Below are positions 23,937 through 33,027 of a DNA stretch of 64,000 bases, piece after piece (within the stretch, counting starts at the first letter, position 1; each line of letters opens with the position of its first letter). The notes beneath the pieces are model-generated. The model saw only the letters and a program-made list of their open reading frames with translations. It was not told the DNA's origin and ran no database searches. Origin of the DNA: Histoplasma ohiense (taxonomy: Eukaryota > Ascomycota > Eurotiomycetes > Onygenales > Ajellomycetaceae); NCBI GenBank assembly GCA_017607445.1, contig JAEVHH010000006.1, forward strand, positions 62,001 through 126,000, in the 5' to 3' direction. A program made the position numbers and the translations under genes.

Positions 23937-26900
23937 CTAGCGTACGCGAGGGGCGGTCCGTTCTTATGTTCTTGAGGTCCAGCCAGACTTTGTCTCCTAC
24001 GTGGTATCGGGTCGCAGGACTCCTCCTGGTGTTCGCTTGGTCCTCGTAATCTTGCTGAGCGCTGGCCATTGAAGCTTCTGCCCATTCGCGGGCTTTCTTC
24101 AGCTTGCTCACGATGTTCTCTGCCGCCTGTATGGGGCTGCGGGCGTACGCGGTTTCTCGGGGAGTCTCGGGGAAGTCCAGGACCTCTAAGTTGTATCCGT
24201 GTAGGAGGAAGAATGGGCTTACGCCTGTCGTAGCGGAATCTCGACCGTTAATCGCAATCTCAGCGTGTGGCAGCAGGTTGCTCCAGTTGTCCTGCGCGTA
24301 ATTGCAGAACTTACGGAGGATGTTCTTTACCGTTTGTATCATCCTCTCGGTAGCTCCATCAGTCTCTGGGTGGTACGCCGTTGATAACTTTCGTTCGATT
24401 CTTAATAATTGGCATACGCGGGCCCAGAGTGCGCTGACGAATTGACTGCCTCTATCTGACACAATGGATGAAGGCAGGCCGTGCATACGATAGAACGGGC
24501 TTCTGACGAAGGCATCTGCAACTACTTCGGCGTCCATCTTGTCACAGGGCTGTAGTATTACGCCCTTGCTGAGTCGGTCGACAATGACTAGGATGTTCGT
24601 AGAACCTCCGCTTTCGGGTAAGGAAACTGCAAAATCGATAGCTATATCACGCCAAGTTCGGTCGGGGACAGGTAAGGGCTTCAGCATCCCTTTTCGGCGT
24701 TCACGCCATGCCGTCACTGAGCTGCAGCGATCACAGTTGCGTACGAACCGGCGTATGTCTTTCGACATATCTGGCCAGTAGAATTCTCGGGCGACGATGT
24801 TGTACATGATTTCGCGTCCTGGGTGCCCGGTCATCGGCGAGTCATGAATTTCTTGCATGATCCGTGTTCGTAGGGGTTCTGAATCGGGGACCCATCGCCT
24901 ATCTCGAAAGCGTAAGCAGTTGTCATCGTCGATCGAACATGCTGAGATATCCGTTCTTGGGTATACGCCTGCGGGGAATCGAGGTGCTTTGCTTCGTACG
25001 GCTTCGGCGGCTTGTTGCCAGAATTCATCTGCCTCTGCCGCTAGTCTCCATTGTTCTTCGAGCGAGGGTTCTTGAGCTCGGGACTGGTTGATATGTACGC
25101 GGGGTTCATCTGGTTGCGTAGGACTTTCTATGATTGCAGGGTCGATTAACCGATGCTCTCGGTGTTTCCACCTGTCATCCAAGTCATCAGATGGCATATC
25201 TTGTTCTCGGCGGGACAGGGCATCCGCAAGGGTGTTCTCTACTCCAGGTCGATAACGAATTGTGAACGAAAAACGGCTAAGGAACAATGACCAACGCATA
25301 TGCCTCTCAGTGAGCTTACGAGTGGTTGTGAAGTACTCTAGGTTCTTATGATCGGTAACAATCTCGAACCTCTCGACACTCATGAGTTCGGATTCCCATT
25401 CTTCGAGGCATCGTATGATCGCTAGGAGCTCCTTGTCGTAGATCTCGTAGTTGCATTCGGCGGGTGACATCTTTTTCGAGGTGAAGGCACAAGGTCGTAG
25501 GACACCTTCGTTGTCATATTGCATCAGTGCCCCACCTACTACGTAACCTGAGGCGTCTGTTTCGAGAATCGTATGCTTATCTGGATCGAATGATTGCAGC
25601 ATCGGGGCGCTTGTGAACATACGCTTCAGCTTTTTGAATGCTGCGTCCGCTTCGTCAGTCCATTGGAATACGGCGTCTTTCCGGGTCAGGTCCGTTAGTG
25701 GTCGTACGATATCGGAGAAGTCCTTGATAAACCTTCGGTAGAAGTTGGCAAACCCTAGGAAGCTTCTAGTCCCTTTTACCGAGACTGGTGCCTCCCAGTT
25801 GAGGATTGCTTCCACCTTCTTAGGATCCATACGTACGCCTTTTTCAGCTTCGATGATGAATCCTAGGTAGGTCGTAGACTTGGTCTCGAAGTCGCATTTG
25901 TCAATGTCCACTTGCAGTCCAGCTTTTCGTAGGCGGTCAAGAACTTGTCGTACGTGCTTACGGTGCTCAGTGAGCGATCCATCGGTGAAGATCAAGATAT
26001 CGTCCATGTACGCTGAGGCGATCTCATCGAGCAGGTCTCGTAGGGCCCAGTTAATGTATTTCTGGAACGTACTCGGAGCGTTCGCTAATCCAAAGGGGGT
26101 CACTGTCCATTCGTATAATCCGTAACGCGTACGAAAGGCAGTTAGCCATTCGTCACCTTCATTAATCCTTATCTTGTAGAAGGCCGCAGAGATGTCAAGT
26201 TTCGTAAACCATTTTGCTTTTCCTATCCGTTCGAGCGTTTCATTGATGAGTGGGAGGGGGTATCGGTCCTTCCGCGTAATCTTGTTGAGTCCTCGATAAT
26301 CGACGCAGAATCGTAAGCCACCTCCTGGTTTCTTCGCAAACAGTACAGGTGCTGCAGCGGGTGAGTTGCTAACACGAATGAAGCCTTTGTCTAGTAATCC
26401 GTTGAGCGTTTTTCGTAGGACGAGGAGCTCGTCGCGCGACATGCTGTAGAGAGGACCCCAGGGCGGTTGCGGGTCCTTACCGTCTTCCTTGATGAGCTCG
26501 ATCGTATGATCTATGCCGGGTCCTCGGTGAGGGGGAAGCTTTTCAGCTTCTTTCTCGTCGAACACGTCTGCGAAGTCTTCGTACGATTCGGGTAGTTCCT
26601 TGCGCGGTTTCTTGGGGTCTTTAGGTTCTAACTTTTCTAACGCTTTCTTGATATCCGCCATGCTAGCAGCGAACACTTGGACGTTCTTCTTCTCATGCGC
26701 TTGGCGGGTTAGTAGTTTGTACGCTTCCGCTGATATCTGGGTGAGATCAGCGGTCCTATCGACATCCTTCTCGTAAACACGGTCGCCTCCTGGGAAAATA
26801 AGGCAGCGGTTGCGTGCGTCCAACAAGGTTCCAAATTCTGTGAGCCATGATAGGCCGAGCATTAGATCGTACTCAAGGCCTTGTATTTCGTATGCGTATA

Positions 26901-27144
26901 CGTTCTTTTTCTCGTGTCCTCCTACGTCGACATTAAATCTTACCATGTTGTAGGAGGCGGATCCTCTGGGGCCGTCAAATCCACTGAGCTTACGCGGTTT
27001 GGGAAAGGGGATACGCTGGAGCTTATGCTTCTCGACCAGCTGGGTGTCTATAAGAGCGTAGTGAAGGAAACCACTGTCTACCATTGCTCGTACGTTGACT
27101 AAGCTATTTACAATGGCAGGGACCATGATTGCGTCCGCTTGCAT
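23722..27144 (-). CDS. pol: Pol polyprotein of Chromo-1 copy C (protease, RT, RNase H, integrase)
   Basis: A 1140-codon frame. Protease: VDSG at residues 22-25. RT: about 235-400, with LDIS (Asp317) and YMDD 379-382. RNase H: ETDAS (Asp530), Glu572, Asp598 and DALSR (Asp641). Integrase: zinc finger H767/H774/C804/C807, then Asp837, Asp897 and Glu933 with D-x35-E spacing. A GPY/F-type module lies at about 1047-1069. The last about 70 residues after RTL (1069) are out of frame because of the extra C at 23936-23937, so the true C-terminus is the chromodomain frame. Pol is in the -1 frame relative to gag and is open upstream of its first Met to the slippery site, so it is probably made as Gag-Pol by ribosomal frameshifting rather than from its own ATG. 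It makes and integrates the cDNA in virus-like particles. Confidence 0.96.
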   Translation of the reverse strand: MQADAIMVPAIVNSLVNVRAMVDSGFLHYALIDTQLVEKHKLQRIPFPKPRKLSGFDGPRGSASYNMVRFNVDVGGHEKKNVYAYEIQGLEYDLMLGLSWLTEFGTLLDARNRCLIFPGGDRVYEKDVDRTADLTQISAEAYKLLTRQAHEKKNVQVFAASMADIKKALEKLEPKDPKKPRKELPESYEDFADVFDEKEAEKLPPHRGPGIDHTIELIKEDGKDPQPPWGPLYSMSRDELLVLRKTLNGLLDKGFIRVSNSPAAAPVLFAKKPGGGLRFCVDYRGLNKITRKDRYPLPLINETLERIGKAKWFTKLDISAAFYKIRINEGDEWLTAFRTRYGLYEWTVTPFGLANAPSTFQKYINWALRDLLDEIASAYMDDILIFTDGSLTEHRKHVRQVLDRLRKAGLQVDIDKCDFETKSTTYLGFIIEAEKGVRMDPKKVEAILNWEAPVSVKGTRSFLGFANFYRRFIKDFSDIVRPLTDLTRKDAVFQWTDEADAAFKKLKRMFTSAPMLQSFDPDKHTILETDASGYVVGGALMQYDNEGVLRPCAFTSKKMSPAECNYEIYDKELLAIIRCLEEWESELMSVERFEIVTDHKNLEYFTTTRKLTERHMRWSLFLSRFSFTIRYRPGVENTLADALSRREQDMPSDDLDDRWKHREHRLIDPAIIESPTQPDEPRVHINQSRAQEPSLEEQWRLAAEADEFWQQAAEAVRSKAPRFPAGVYPRTDISACSIDDDNCLRFRDRRWVPDSEPLRTRIMQEIHDSPMTGHPGREIMYNIVAREFYWPDMSKDIRRFVRNCDRCSSVTAWRERRKGMLKPLPVPDRTWRDIAIDFAVSLPESGGSTNILVIVDRLSKGVILQPCDKMDAEVVADAFVRSPFYRMHGLPSSIVSDRGSQFVSALWARVCQLLRIERKLSTAYHPETDGATERMIQTVKNILRKFCNYAQDNWSNLLPHAEIAINGRDSATTGVSPFFLLHGYNLEVLDFPETPRETAYARSPIQAAENIVSKLKKAREWAEASMASAQQDYEDQANTRRSPATRYHVGDKVWLDLKNIRTDRPSRTLGLPPRQVYGEGSARHTRLSTRHPAWHPRRLSYEPAPTRGRGSIPLTENLRLAATRHRRRRQRTRVGNRSNP

Positions 27145-27180
27145 CTCCTGCTCGAATCTCCAGCTAGCTTTCTGCTCCTT

Positions 27181-27222
27181 GAGCTCTCGTCCGCGTTTTA
27201 GGGCGAGAGCTCGTCTTTTCCC
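27181..27222 (-). promoter_or_regulatory. Predicted -1 ribosomal frameshift signal between gag and pol
   Basis: On the element strand gag reads CAG GGA AAA GAC near its end, which contains the canonical heptamer G_GGA_AAA in the zero frame (27216-27222). Three nucleotides later comes GAGCTCTCG (27204-27212). A 14-nt loop containing the gag stop separates it from the perfect partner CGAGAGCTC (27181-27189), giving a 9-bp hairpin. A -1 slip enters exactly the pol frame, which is open from there on. The spacer is shorter than the usual 5-9 nt, which is the main reason for caution. Confidence 0.75.
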
Positions 27223-28229
27223 TGTTCTTGCCTATCCGCGGGCGACGCAGCGTTCACGCGCGTGGGGGGTTTACTCGGAGCGATCGCATTCGGACATTGG
27301 TTCGCGAAGTGCCCTGGCTTGTCGCAGCGTATGCAGACTCCTCTGGCGATTCGGTCGGCGGCGTCCTTCCCTGAGACGTTAGGGACCCTCGGGCGGCTTG
27401 CGTTCACGTGTGGGACCCAGTCCATTGGTTCTGGTTCGGAGGCGGGGGGCGCTGCAGAGCGGTTCGGGGCGTACGCATTTGTTCGGCGGAATCCTCTGCG
27501 ATTTTGGAGCGCGCGGAACTGAGACAGGTCGTTGTCCAACAGGCGAAGATCAGCGCAGAATTCGCTGTATGTTGAGGGCTTCGGACGCCCTACGCTTCGG
27601 TTATGCAACTGGAAGTTCAAGTTCTTGAACAACATGTTGATCTTGACGGCGTCGTCCCAGTCTTGCCCACCTGCTTCTAGGAGCTTGCGATCGAATTCAG
27701 GAAGGTAAGTTGCCAACGCGACATCCATCTGGCGAGTTTGATTAAGCCAGTCTAACGCCTTGGCTTGAAGCGTAGGATCGAGGAAGAGGGAGTCGAGTTG
27801 TCGGAAGACTAGCTCTGGCGTACGCTGGTGGTCCTGGCAATGGCTCATCCAGGGTTGGAATTTTGCTAACGCGTCGCCATCCAACCTGCTATGGATATAC
27901 CACGCTTGATTGGATAGCGAGCCTATTGCTCGTCCATCGATGTCCAATTTGGCGTTCGCTTTTGACTTCCACGCGAGGTGGAGCGCTAGGTCTCCCTCGT
28001 ATTTGTCGAGGATTGGGAGCTTCTCTCTTGGGGGCTTTTCGTGAGGCGCGGGCGTAGGAGGAACGGTGAACGCGGGAGTGCTCATCTCAGCAAGTCGTCG
28101 TTGCAATTCGGCCATCTGTAGCGCCTGCTGCTGGAGGATGCTTCGTAGGTCTAAGTTATCGTCCGCCGCGTTCGGGTGCGGCGGGTGTTCGTAGGATTGC
28201 TCGTAGTTCATTTCGATATCTAAGGACAT
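27198..28229 (-). CDS. gag: Gag of Chromo-1 copy C
   Basis: Structural capsid and nucleocapsid protein. I chose the ATG at 28229 (MSLDIEMNYEQSYEH), 344 codons, because copies A, E and I keep it. The frame is open 13 codons further, to an ATG at 28268. The N-terminus has a glutamine-rich, probable coiled coil (LRSILQQQALQMAELQRRLAEM). A central capsid-like region follows (KLDIDGRAIGSLSNQAWYIH, LVFRQLDSLFLD, WLNQTRQ). A CCHC knuckle stands near the C-terminus (CIRCDKPGHFANQC). It ends QEQGKDELSP, where the slippery GGGAAAA lies. The fresh frame is intact. Confidence 0.95.
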   Translation of the reverse strand: MSLDIEMNYEQSYEHPPHPNAADDNLDLRSILQQQALQMAELQRRLAEMSTPAFTVPPTPAPHEKPPREKLPILDKYEGDLALHLAWKSKANAKLDIDGRAIGSLSNQAWYIHSRLDGDALAKFQPWMSHCQDHQRTPELVFRQLDSLFLDPTLQAKALDWLNQTRQMDVALATYLPEFDRKLLEAGGQDWDDAVKINMLFKNLNFQLHNRSVGRPKPSTYSEFCADLRLLDNDLSQFRALQNRRGFRRTNAYAPNRSAAPPASEPEPMDWVPHVNASRPRVPNVSGKDAADRIARGVCIRCDKPGHFANQCPNAIAPSKPPTRVNAASPADRQEQGKDELSP

Positions 28230-28588
28230 ATAATAATAAAAAAAAAGAAAAGGAATACTTGTAGGCACTCGGTCCTCTCGCAGGCACTATTCGCAGTGTT
28301 GCGGCGCTAAGCTTGGTCAAGCTTCTTCGTGAACGCTATTCGCAGCGTTACGGTTCGTAGGCACTCGGGCCTCGTAGAACACGGTCGATTGTGTTTCGGA
28401 CGCTTAGGCACGACGGCCTATATAACTAACGATAAGGGCACTCGGGCCCACGAGGGATCTCTTGTAACGACTAGGCACTCGGGCCTGTAAACGACGCACT
28501 CGGGCGTAAGAACTGGTAACGACGCACTCGGGCGTAAGAACTAATAACGAGGCACTCGGGCCTTAAACGCAGAAGAATCAATTCGTAA
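28230..28588 (-). promoter_or_regulatory. Chromo-1 leader with seven GCACTCGG repeats
   Basis: Non-coding 5' leader between LTR and gag. GCACTCGG (plus strand) occurs at about 28265, 28361, 28438, 28475, 28496, 28524 and 28552. The last four are spaced 21-28 bp apart, with taagaact between them. A pair of near-identical blocks (cactattcgcagtgttgcgg and cgctattcgcagcgttacgg) and an aagcttggtcaagctt dyad lie near 28285-28355. The layout is shared by the other Chromo-1 copies. A packaging or translation role is possible but unproven. Confidence 0.7.
28576..28588 (-). promoter_or_regulatory. Primer-binding site of Chromo-1, complementary to its own LTR
   Basis: The first 13 nt of the internal region on the element strand are TTACGAATTGATT, directly against the 5' LTR. 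They do not begin with TGG as tRNA-primed sites do. They are the perfect reverse complement of AATCAATTCGTAA inside the same LTR (28638-28650), about 50 nt before its end. Confidence 0.78.
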
Positions 28589-29185
28589 TGTAACGGGCGT
28601 ACTTCGATTAACGATTTGGTACTATCCTAATTACAGATTACGAATTGATTAAGGAAAGAAAGAGAAAAGAAATCAGAAGAAAAGGTCGTACGAAGGGGGT
28701 TCTTATAGGGGAAAGTTCGGGGCGGAAGAATATCAGAAGCCGCTCCACAGTGGAGCGCGGAGCGGAAGAACATTAAGGGGTACGCGTAAGAATCGTTAGA
28801 AGTTACGCGAGCGCGGAACGTGGGGCGGGGGAATCATTGAGGGCTACGCGGAAGAATCGTTAGAGACTTCGCGAGCGCGGAACACAGAGCGGGAGAACGT
28901 AAGGAGCTACGCGGAAGAATCGTTAGAGACTACGCGAGCGCGGAACACAGAGCGGGAGAACGTAAGGAGCTACGCGGAAGAATCGTTAGAGACTACGCGA
29001 GCGCAGAGCACGGAACGGAAGAATGTTAAGAGCTACGCGGAAGAATCGTTAGAAACTACGCGAGCGCGGAGCACGGAGCGGAGGAACATCGAGGGTTACG
29101 CGAGGTGACAACGGCCAGGAACGAGCGGGTGCAGGAGGGGAGTTGGTTGCGTAAGTTAATTACTAACGGGTGCTAACCCGTCACA
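28589..29185 (-). repeat. 5' LTR of Chromo-1 copy C (597 bp)
   Basis: Plus strand TGTAACGGGCG...CCCGTCACA. By eye it is identical to 22981-23577 except for base 4. It contains the element promoter (TATAAG at 28702-28707) and the 63-bp repeats (about 28762-29113). Confidence 0.96.
28638..28707 (-). promoter_or_regulatory. Putative promoter and transcript start of Chromo-1
   Basis: On the element strand CCTATAAG (TATA at 28702-28707) is followed by a 40-nt pyrimidine-rich stretch and then, about 55-60 nt after the TATA, by AATCAATTCGTAA (28638-28650). TATA plus a CT-rich block before the start is common in filamentous fungi. A start near this point would put the PBS-complementary segment at the RNA 5' end, as in Tf1 self-priming. 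The start site is an inference. Confidence 0.6.
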
Positions 29186-29308
29186 ACATGCACTTTATGT
29201 TTCTGCTTTGAATTGAAGAATATGAGAATGTCGTCCAAATAGACAATGCAACATATATTCAACAAATCAGACAAGGCATTGTTAATGTATACTTGAAATG
29301 TTGCTGGA
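29186..29308 (-). pseudogene. Gyp-2 RT fragment around the catalytic motif
   Basis: Minus strand. It reads ATFQVYINNALSDLL...CCIVYLDDILIF, including the YLDD catalytic motif, directly downstream of copy C. Its right end is the 14-bp TSD GAAATGTTGCTGGA (29295-29308), which recurs at 33108-33121. There the same RT continues upstream as MPFGLANTPATFQ. Confidence 0.92.
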
Positions 29309-29739
29309 TTATTATTATTATTCTTCTATTATAGATGTATGCAGTCAGTGACTATGACATCTATCTGAAATATTTCAGGATTTTTCAACTTAAGAATAAG
29401 CTAATATACAAAGTCAATTTAATACATGCAATAGCAGAATTCCAGCCCAGAATCAAACAACTATTCAAACAATTCAATATAAGAAAGAATGTCAAAAGAA
29501 TGACAACAGATCAGTACATTCAATTTAAAACAAATAAAATAAAAATTATAACAAAACAGCAGCTATTAAAAGAAAAGAAAAAAAAAATCATTCACAAATC
29601 AAACTTCTCAAAACAAAACAAAATCAAAATAATCAAAATGAAACAAATTTCAAAGTAACAAAATAAAAATAAAAACAAAAACAAAAATTAAAGCAAATAT
29701 ATAGAAACAAAAGAAAAAGAAGAAAAATTGAGTTTATTA

Positions 29740-32340
29740 TCAGATCAAGCTATTCAATTGAAATCTTGTGGCAATATTTGATTCTTTCAAATATTTCATC
29801 AAGAATTCATTTCCAGTTTTTGTATTGAACAAAAGTTTTAAATTTAACTGTCTCAATTCAAACTTCTCTCTCAATCTCAATCTTAACTCTGTATACTTTG
29901 TACAAAGTAAAAGAAGATGCTCTGAGTTTTCATATAACTGATAATCTGAACATAAGTCATCTAAATCATTTCTAATTTTTGTTAAATATGATTTAAAATA
30001 ACCATGTCCAAGCTTTAGCTGCATTATTGTAGCAAAAAGTTTCTTTTTACATTTTATTGAGCAAGTTTTCCATTTTGGCTTAGTTTCAAACCTGGAATAA
30101 TGTACACTTTTTCTTTGTAAAAATCAGATAACTTGTCATTTTTGCAAACATGATTCTCTTATTTTCCTCTTAATAAAAGTTCATGTTACAATTTTTTGAA
30201 AGCTGACTTCTAATTCAGTTGCTCTTTTTGCAGCTTCATCAGCCATTTCATTGTCATATATACCCATGTGAGCAGACACCCAGTGAAGATGAATAGAACA
30301 ATTGAATGACATTTTTCTTTGAATATTTTGAAGACTTTTCAAAATCAGCTCTAGTATTGACTGTCCACTGCTGATTTTATTACTTTGAAGTCTTTTAAGC
30401 TCAGCTTGACTATCAGAGAATATTCAAATATGCTCAAATCTTTTCCACTGTTCAATCTTCATTTTAATCAATTTGAAAGCTCTTGAAATTGCAAATAATT
30501 CAGCATTAAAAACTTTTGACTCTTTTCCAATTTACCAAGAATCAAGAATATAGTTTTTACCATTTTCTGAATATGCTATTCCAGCTCCAAGATTGCCTGT
30601 TTTCTCATATTTTGAGTCATCAGTGTAGATAAGAATTGCTTTGTTTCTCATTTGTTTTAGAAGATTTAGATGTTGTTCAGTCTGATCTTCTTTTGAAAGT
30701 TGACTAATATTTAAATCAATAAGACTGGCAAGATCTTTCTTCCAAAGAGAGAGATTTTCAAAGACCACTTTCTCCACATTTAAACTAGAGAAATTGTCTT
30801 TAATCATGGAGTAAATTCTAAATAACTGAGATGGTATCTTCTTTCTTTGCACAGATGTTGAATTATCAGATGAATTTATTTCATTTCAATCAAGATAAGA
30901 CTTCCAATTCAGATCTACTTCAGTTGATTTACTTGAAAAAGAACTTGAGACTCTTTTTCTAATTGAATGATTGGAATATAACTTCATAATTCTGAGAGTA
31001 TAATTCATACAGATTTTATCAAATCTCACTTGTGGTGGTGATAGAGAGGCTTCAATCTCCATGGCTTTAATTGGAGAGGTTTTAAATACCTCCAAGATTT
31101 TTCTTAAAGCTGAATTTTGAAGCTTTTGAAACCTCTCTACAAAACTCTTTTGATTTTTCCATCATATTTGAACTGCAAAGTCTGAAACAGAGGTTATACA
31201 AGCAATATACAATTGTCTCATTGCTTGAAAAGACAAGCCTCTTTCAGTATTTGAAAGTCTTAAAATACTGTTTAAGATTCTTTCAGCACTTGCAACTTTG
31301 ATCTGAATATGAGATTTAAAATTTAACTGAGAATCTAACCAGACACCAAGCCATCTAACTGAATTTTTTGGTTTAACTGAATGATTTAAAAGCTTAACTT
31401 CACTATTTTTATCTCTGAAGTTTGGATAGAAGTGAATTAACTCAGTTTTATTCATATCAAATATAATATTTTTTGATTTTGCTTTTTCAATCATTTCAGT
31501 TGCTGCTTGCTCAATCAAATTGCAGTTATTTACAATTGATTCTGAGCTTACAACTAGACTCAAATCATCCACATAGCTTGGAGTTCTCACCATAATTGTC
31601 ATTTGTCTATCAATAAATAGAAACTTGATAAATATAGCAAATAAAATGAGTGAGACTGGGGAACTCTGAGGAACTCCTATCTCAATATCTGTTATATCTT
31701 GTCTCATTCCATTAAAAAGCAACTGGATAGTTCTTTTTGACATGAAACAGATAACTCATTTAATGAGAGACTTTGGTATTCTCAGTTCTATCAAAGTTTT
31801 GATTATTTGAGAAAGTGAAACACAATCAAATGCATCTTTTATATCAATAAACATTGCAGTTGTAATCATTTTTTCATTCTTTGCAAGTTGAATATCATGA
31901 ACTACAGAGAGAACTGCATCAATTGCTGAGTTTTGCTTTCTACTTCCCATCTGATCATCATATAATAAATCAGTAGTAGTAGATAGAAAAGACAATCTAG
32001 TTGCAATTATCTTTTCCAGAATTTTTCCCAGACAATTCAGCAGAGATATCACTCTATAAGATTTAGAAATAGTTGGTTTTCTATTGGGTTTTGACAGAAT
32101 AACTCCAACAGCATGCCTCCAGCACTTAGAATAATATCCATATTTCAAAAGATTTGAAAACAATTCAAAGAGCTCATCTTTTAGTACTGAATAAAGTTCT
32201 TGAATTATTAAATGATTTATAGTATCAGCTTCTGCTGCTGTGACCTTTGAAGATGAAAAAATAGCTGTCTTTAATTCATCTTCAGTCAAGTCAGGCCATT
32301 TCCATTTCTTATCATGTTTATATTCATTATTTTCTTGCAA
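29740..32340 (-). pseudogene. RT-RNase H pseudogene of Tad-B
   Basis: Right to left: LINE RT blocks W-x-DLTEDELKTAIF, KCWRHAVGVILSKPNRK, the SYRVISLLNCLGKILEK block, and AMFIDIKDAFDCV (first catalytic Asp region), all in 31756-32340. In 31162-31743 there are GVPQSSPVSLILF and YVDDLSLVV (catalytic YxDD), then VRWLGVWLD. RNase H begins ILIYTDDSK at about 30630. A Cys/His tail follows (LCSDYQLYENSEHLLLLC, about 29875-29945), as in Tad1-group ORF2 ends. Only a few stops and frameshifts separate the pieces, so it is less decayed than Tad-A. Confidence 0.88.
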
Positions 32341-33027
32341 AGAACAAATCTCAGTTGAATGACTATATGACTACTCCATGCAGAATGCATCTTAAGCTAG
32401 TTACATTTACTTCTATAATCAACCAACCACCACATCTGTTCTCTTGAGCTGCTTTAACTAGTTCTGGGGTTTCCAGCTGAGGGTTCTAGTTAAGCACCAC
32501 TGCCCACCCTAGGCATCACCATAGCCCAGAGCTTCCAGTTGCTGATCTCAGCCCATTGCCCTCTTGGCCTATCAACCAGCCATCGTGGCCTTGCCCCGTG
32601 TAAGGGACTAACCATAGACTTACCCCACTCAATGATAACTCACTAATAGTGTTAGATGATCACTAGTGGGCTCTGAATAGAGTGTCTATCAGGGTGTTCT
32701 GCTTGGCTTGCTACTACCCCTCTGATGAGACAGTCAATTGAATGGTTTTTAAAATCATTCCCTGTTGTTGGGGTGGCCCTCTAGATGCTGGGGGCCTTGG
32801 CAGATGCTAGTATGTATAAGCACTCTATACTCAACCCTCTGTAATCATCAGATCTTGCTTAGATCAGCACTAGTGACAGAGGGGCTGCTTGGCACTAATG
32901 AGTATGGCTTCCAGTGGCCACCACCCTCACCACTGCCAAGCAGCACCCCTGTCAGCACTGCCTCACTAGGCTTGGCCCCTGGTCACAGGGGCCTTCATGG
33001 GTAAGAAGTGGCCCAAAATGGGACCTT
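32341..33027 (-). other. Body between the tRNA head and the LINE RT of Tad-B
   Basis: Non-coding, richer in CC, GG and CTGG than its surroundings but poor in CpG. It contains several short internal repeats (for example agcactagtgacagaggggctgc and related pieces). No reading frame of note and no sequence family recognised. It could be the body of a tRNA-derived SINE. Confidence 0.6.

Larger units (their letters stand above)
22981..29185 (-). mobile_element. Chromo-1 copy C, fresh near-intact Ty3/gypsy chromovirus
   Basis: A 6205-bp minus-strand element with two 597-bp LTRs that differ, as far as I can see by eye, at one base (position 4 on the plus strand, TGTGAC against TGTAAC). The 5-bp TSD is ACATG (22976-22980 and 29186-29190). 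It is rich in CpG and much higher in GC than everything around it, and long gag and pol frames are open. It has therefore escaped the mutation process that ruined all the other copies and must be the youngest insertion here. The one visible defect is a frameshift between integrase and chromodomain at 23936-23937. It inserted into Gyp-2 RT. Confidence 0.97.

Noticed and set aside
23614..27628. Many plus-strand ORFs of 60-106 codons across the fresh Chromo-1 copy
   Set aside because: They lie antisense to gag and pol, have no recognisable domains, and occur because the GC-rich sequence has few stops.
22981..29185. Envelope-bearing retrovirus (errantivirus-like)
   Set aside because: There is no third ORF between the chromodomain and the 3' LTR; the pol frame runs into the LTR.
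29335..29658. Lysine-rich 107-codon plus-strand ORF, also present near 51725-52036
   Set aside because: Both copies run antisense through the A/T-rich 3' UTR of Tad-B, immediately beside its (AAT)n tail. The shared sequence reflects shared ancestry of the LINE, not a gene.
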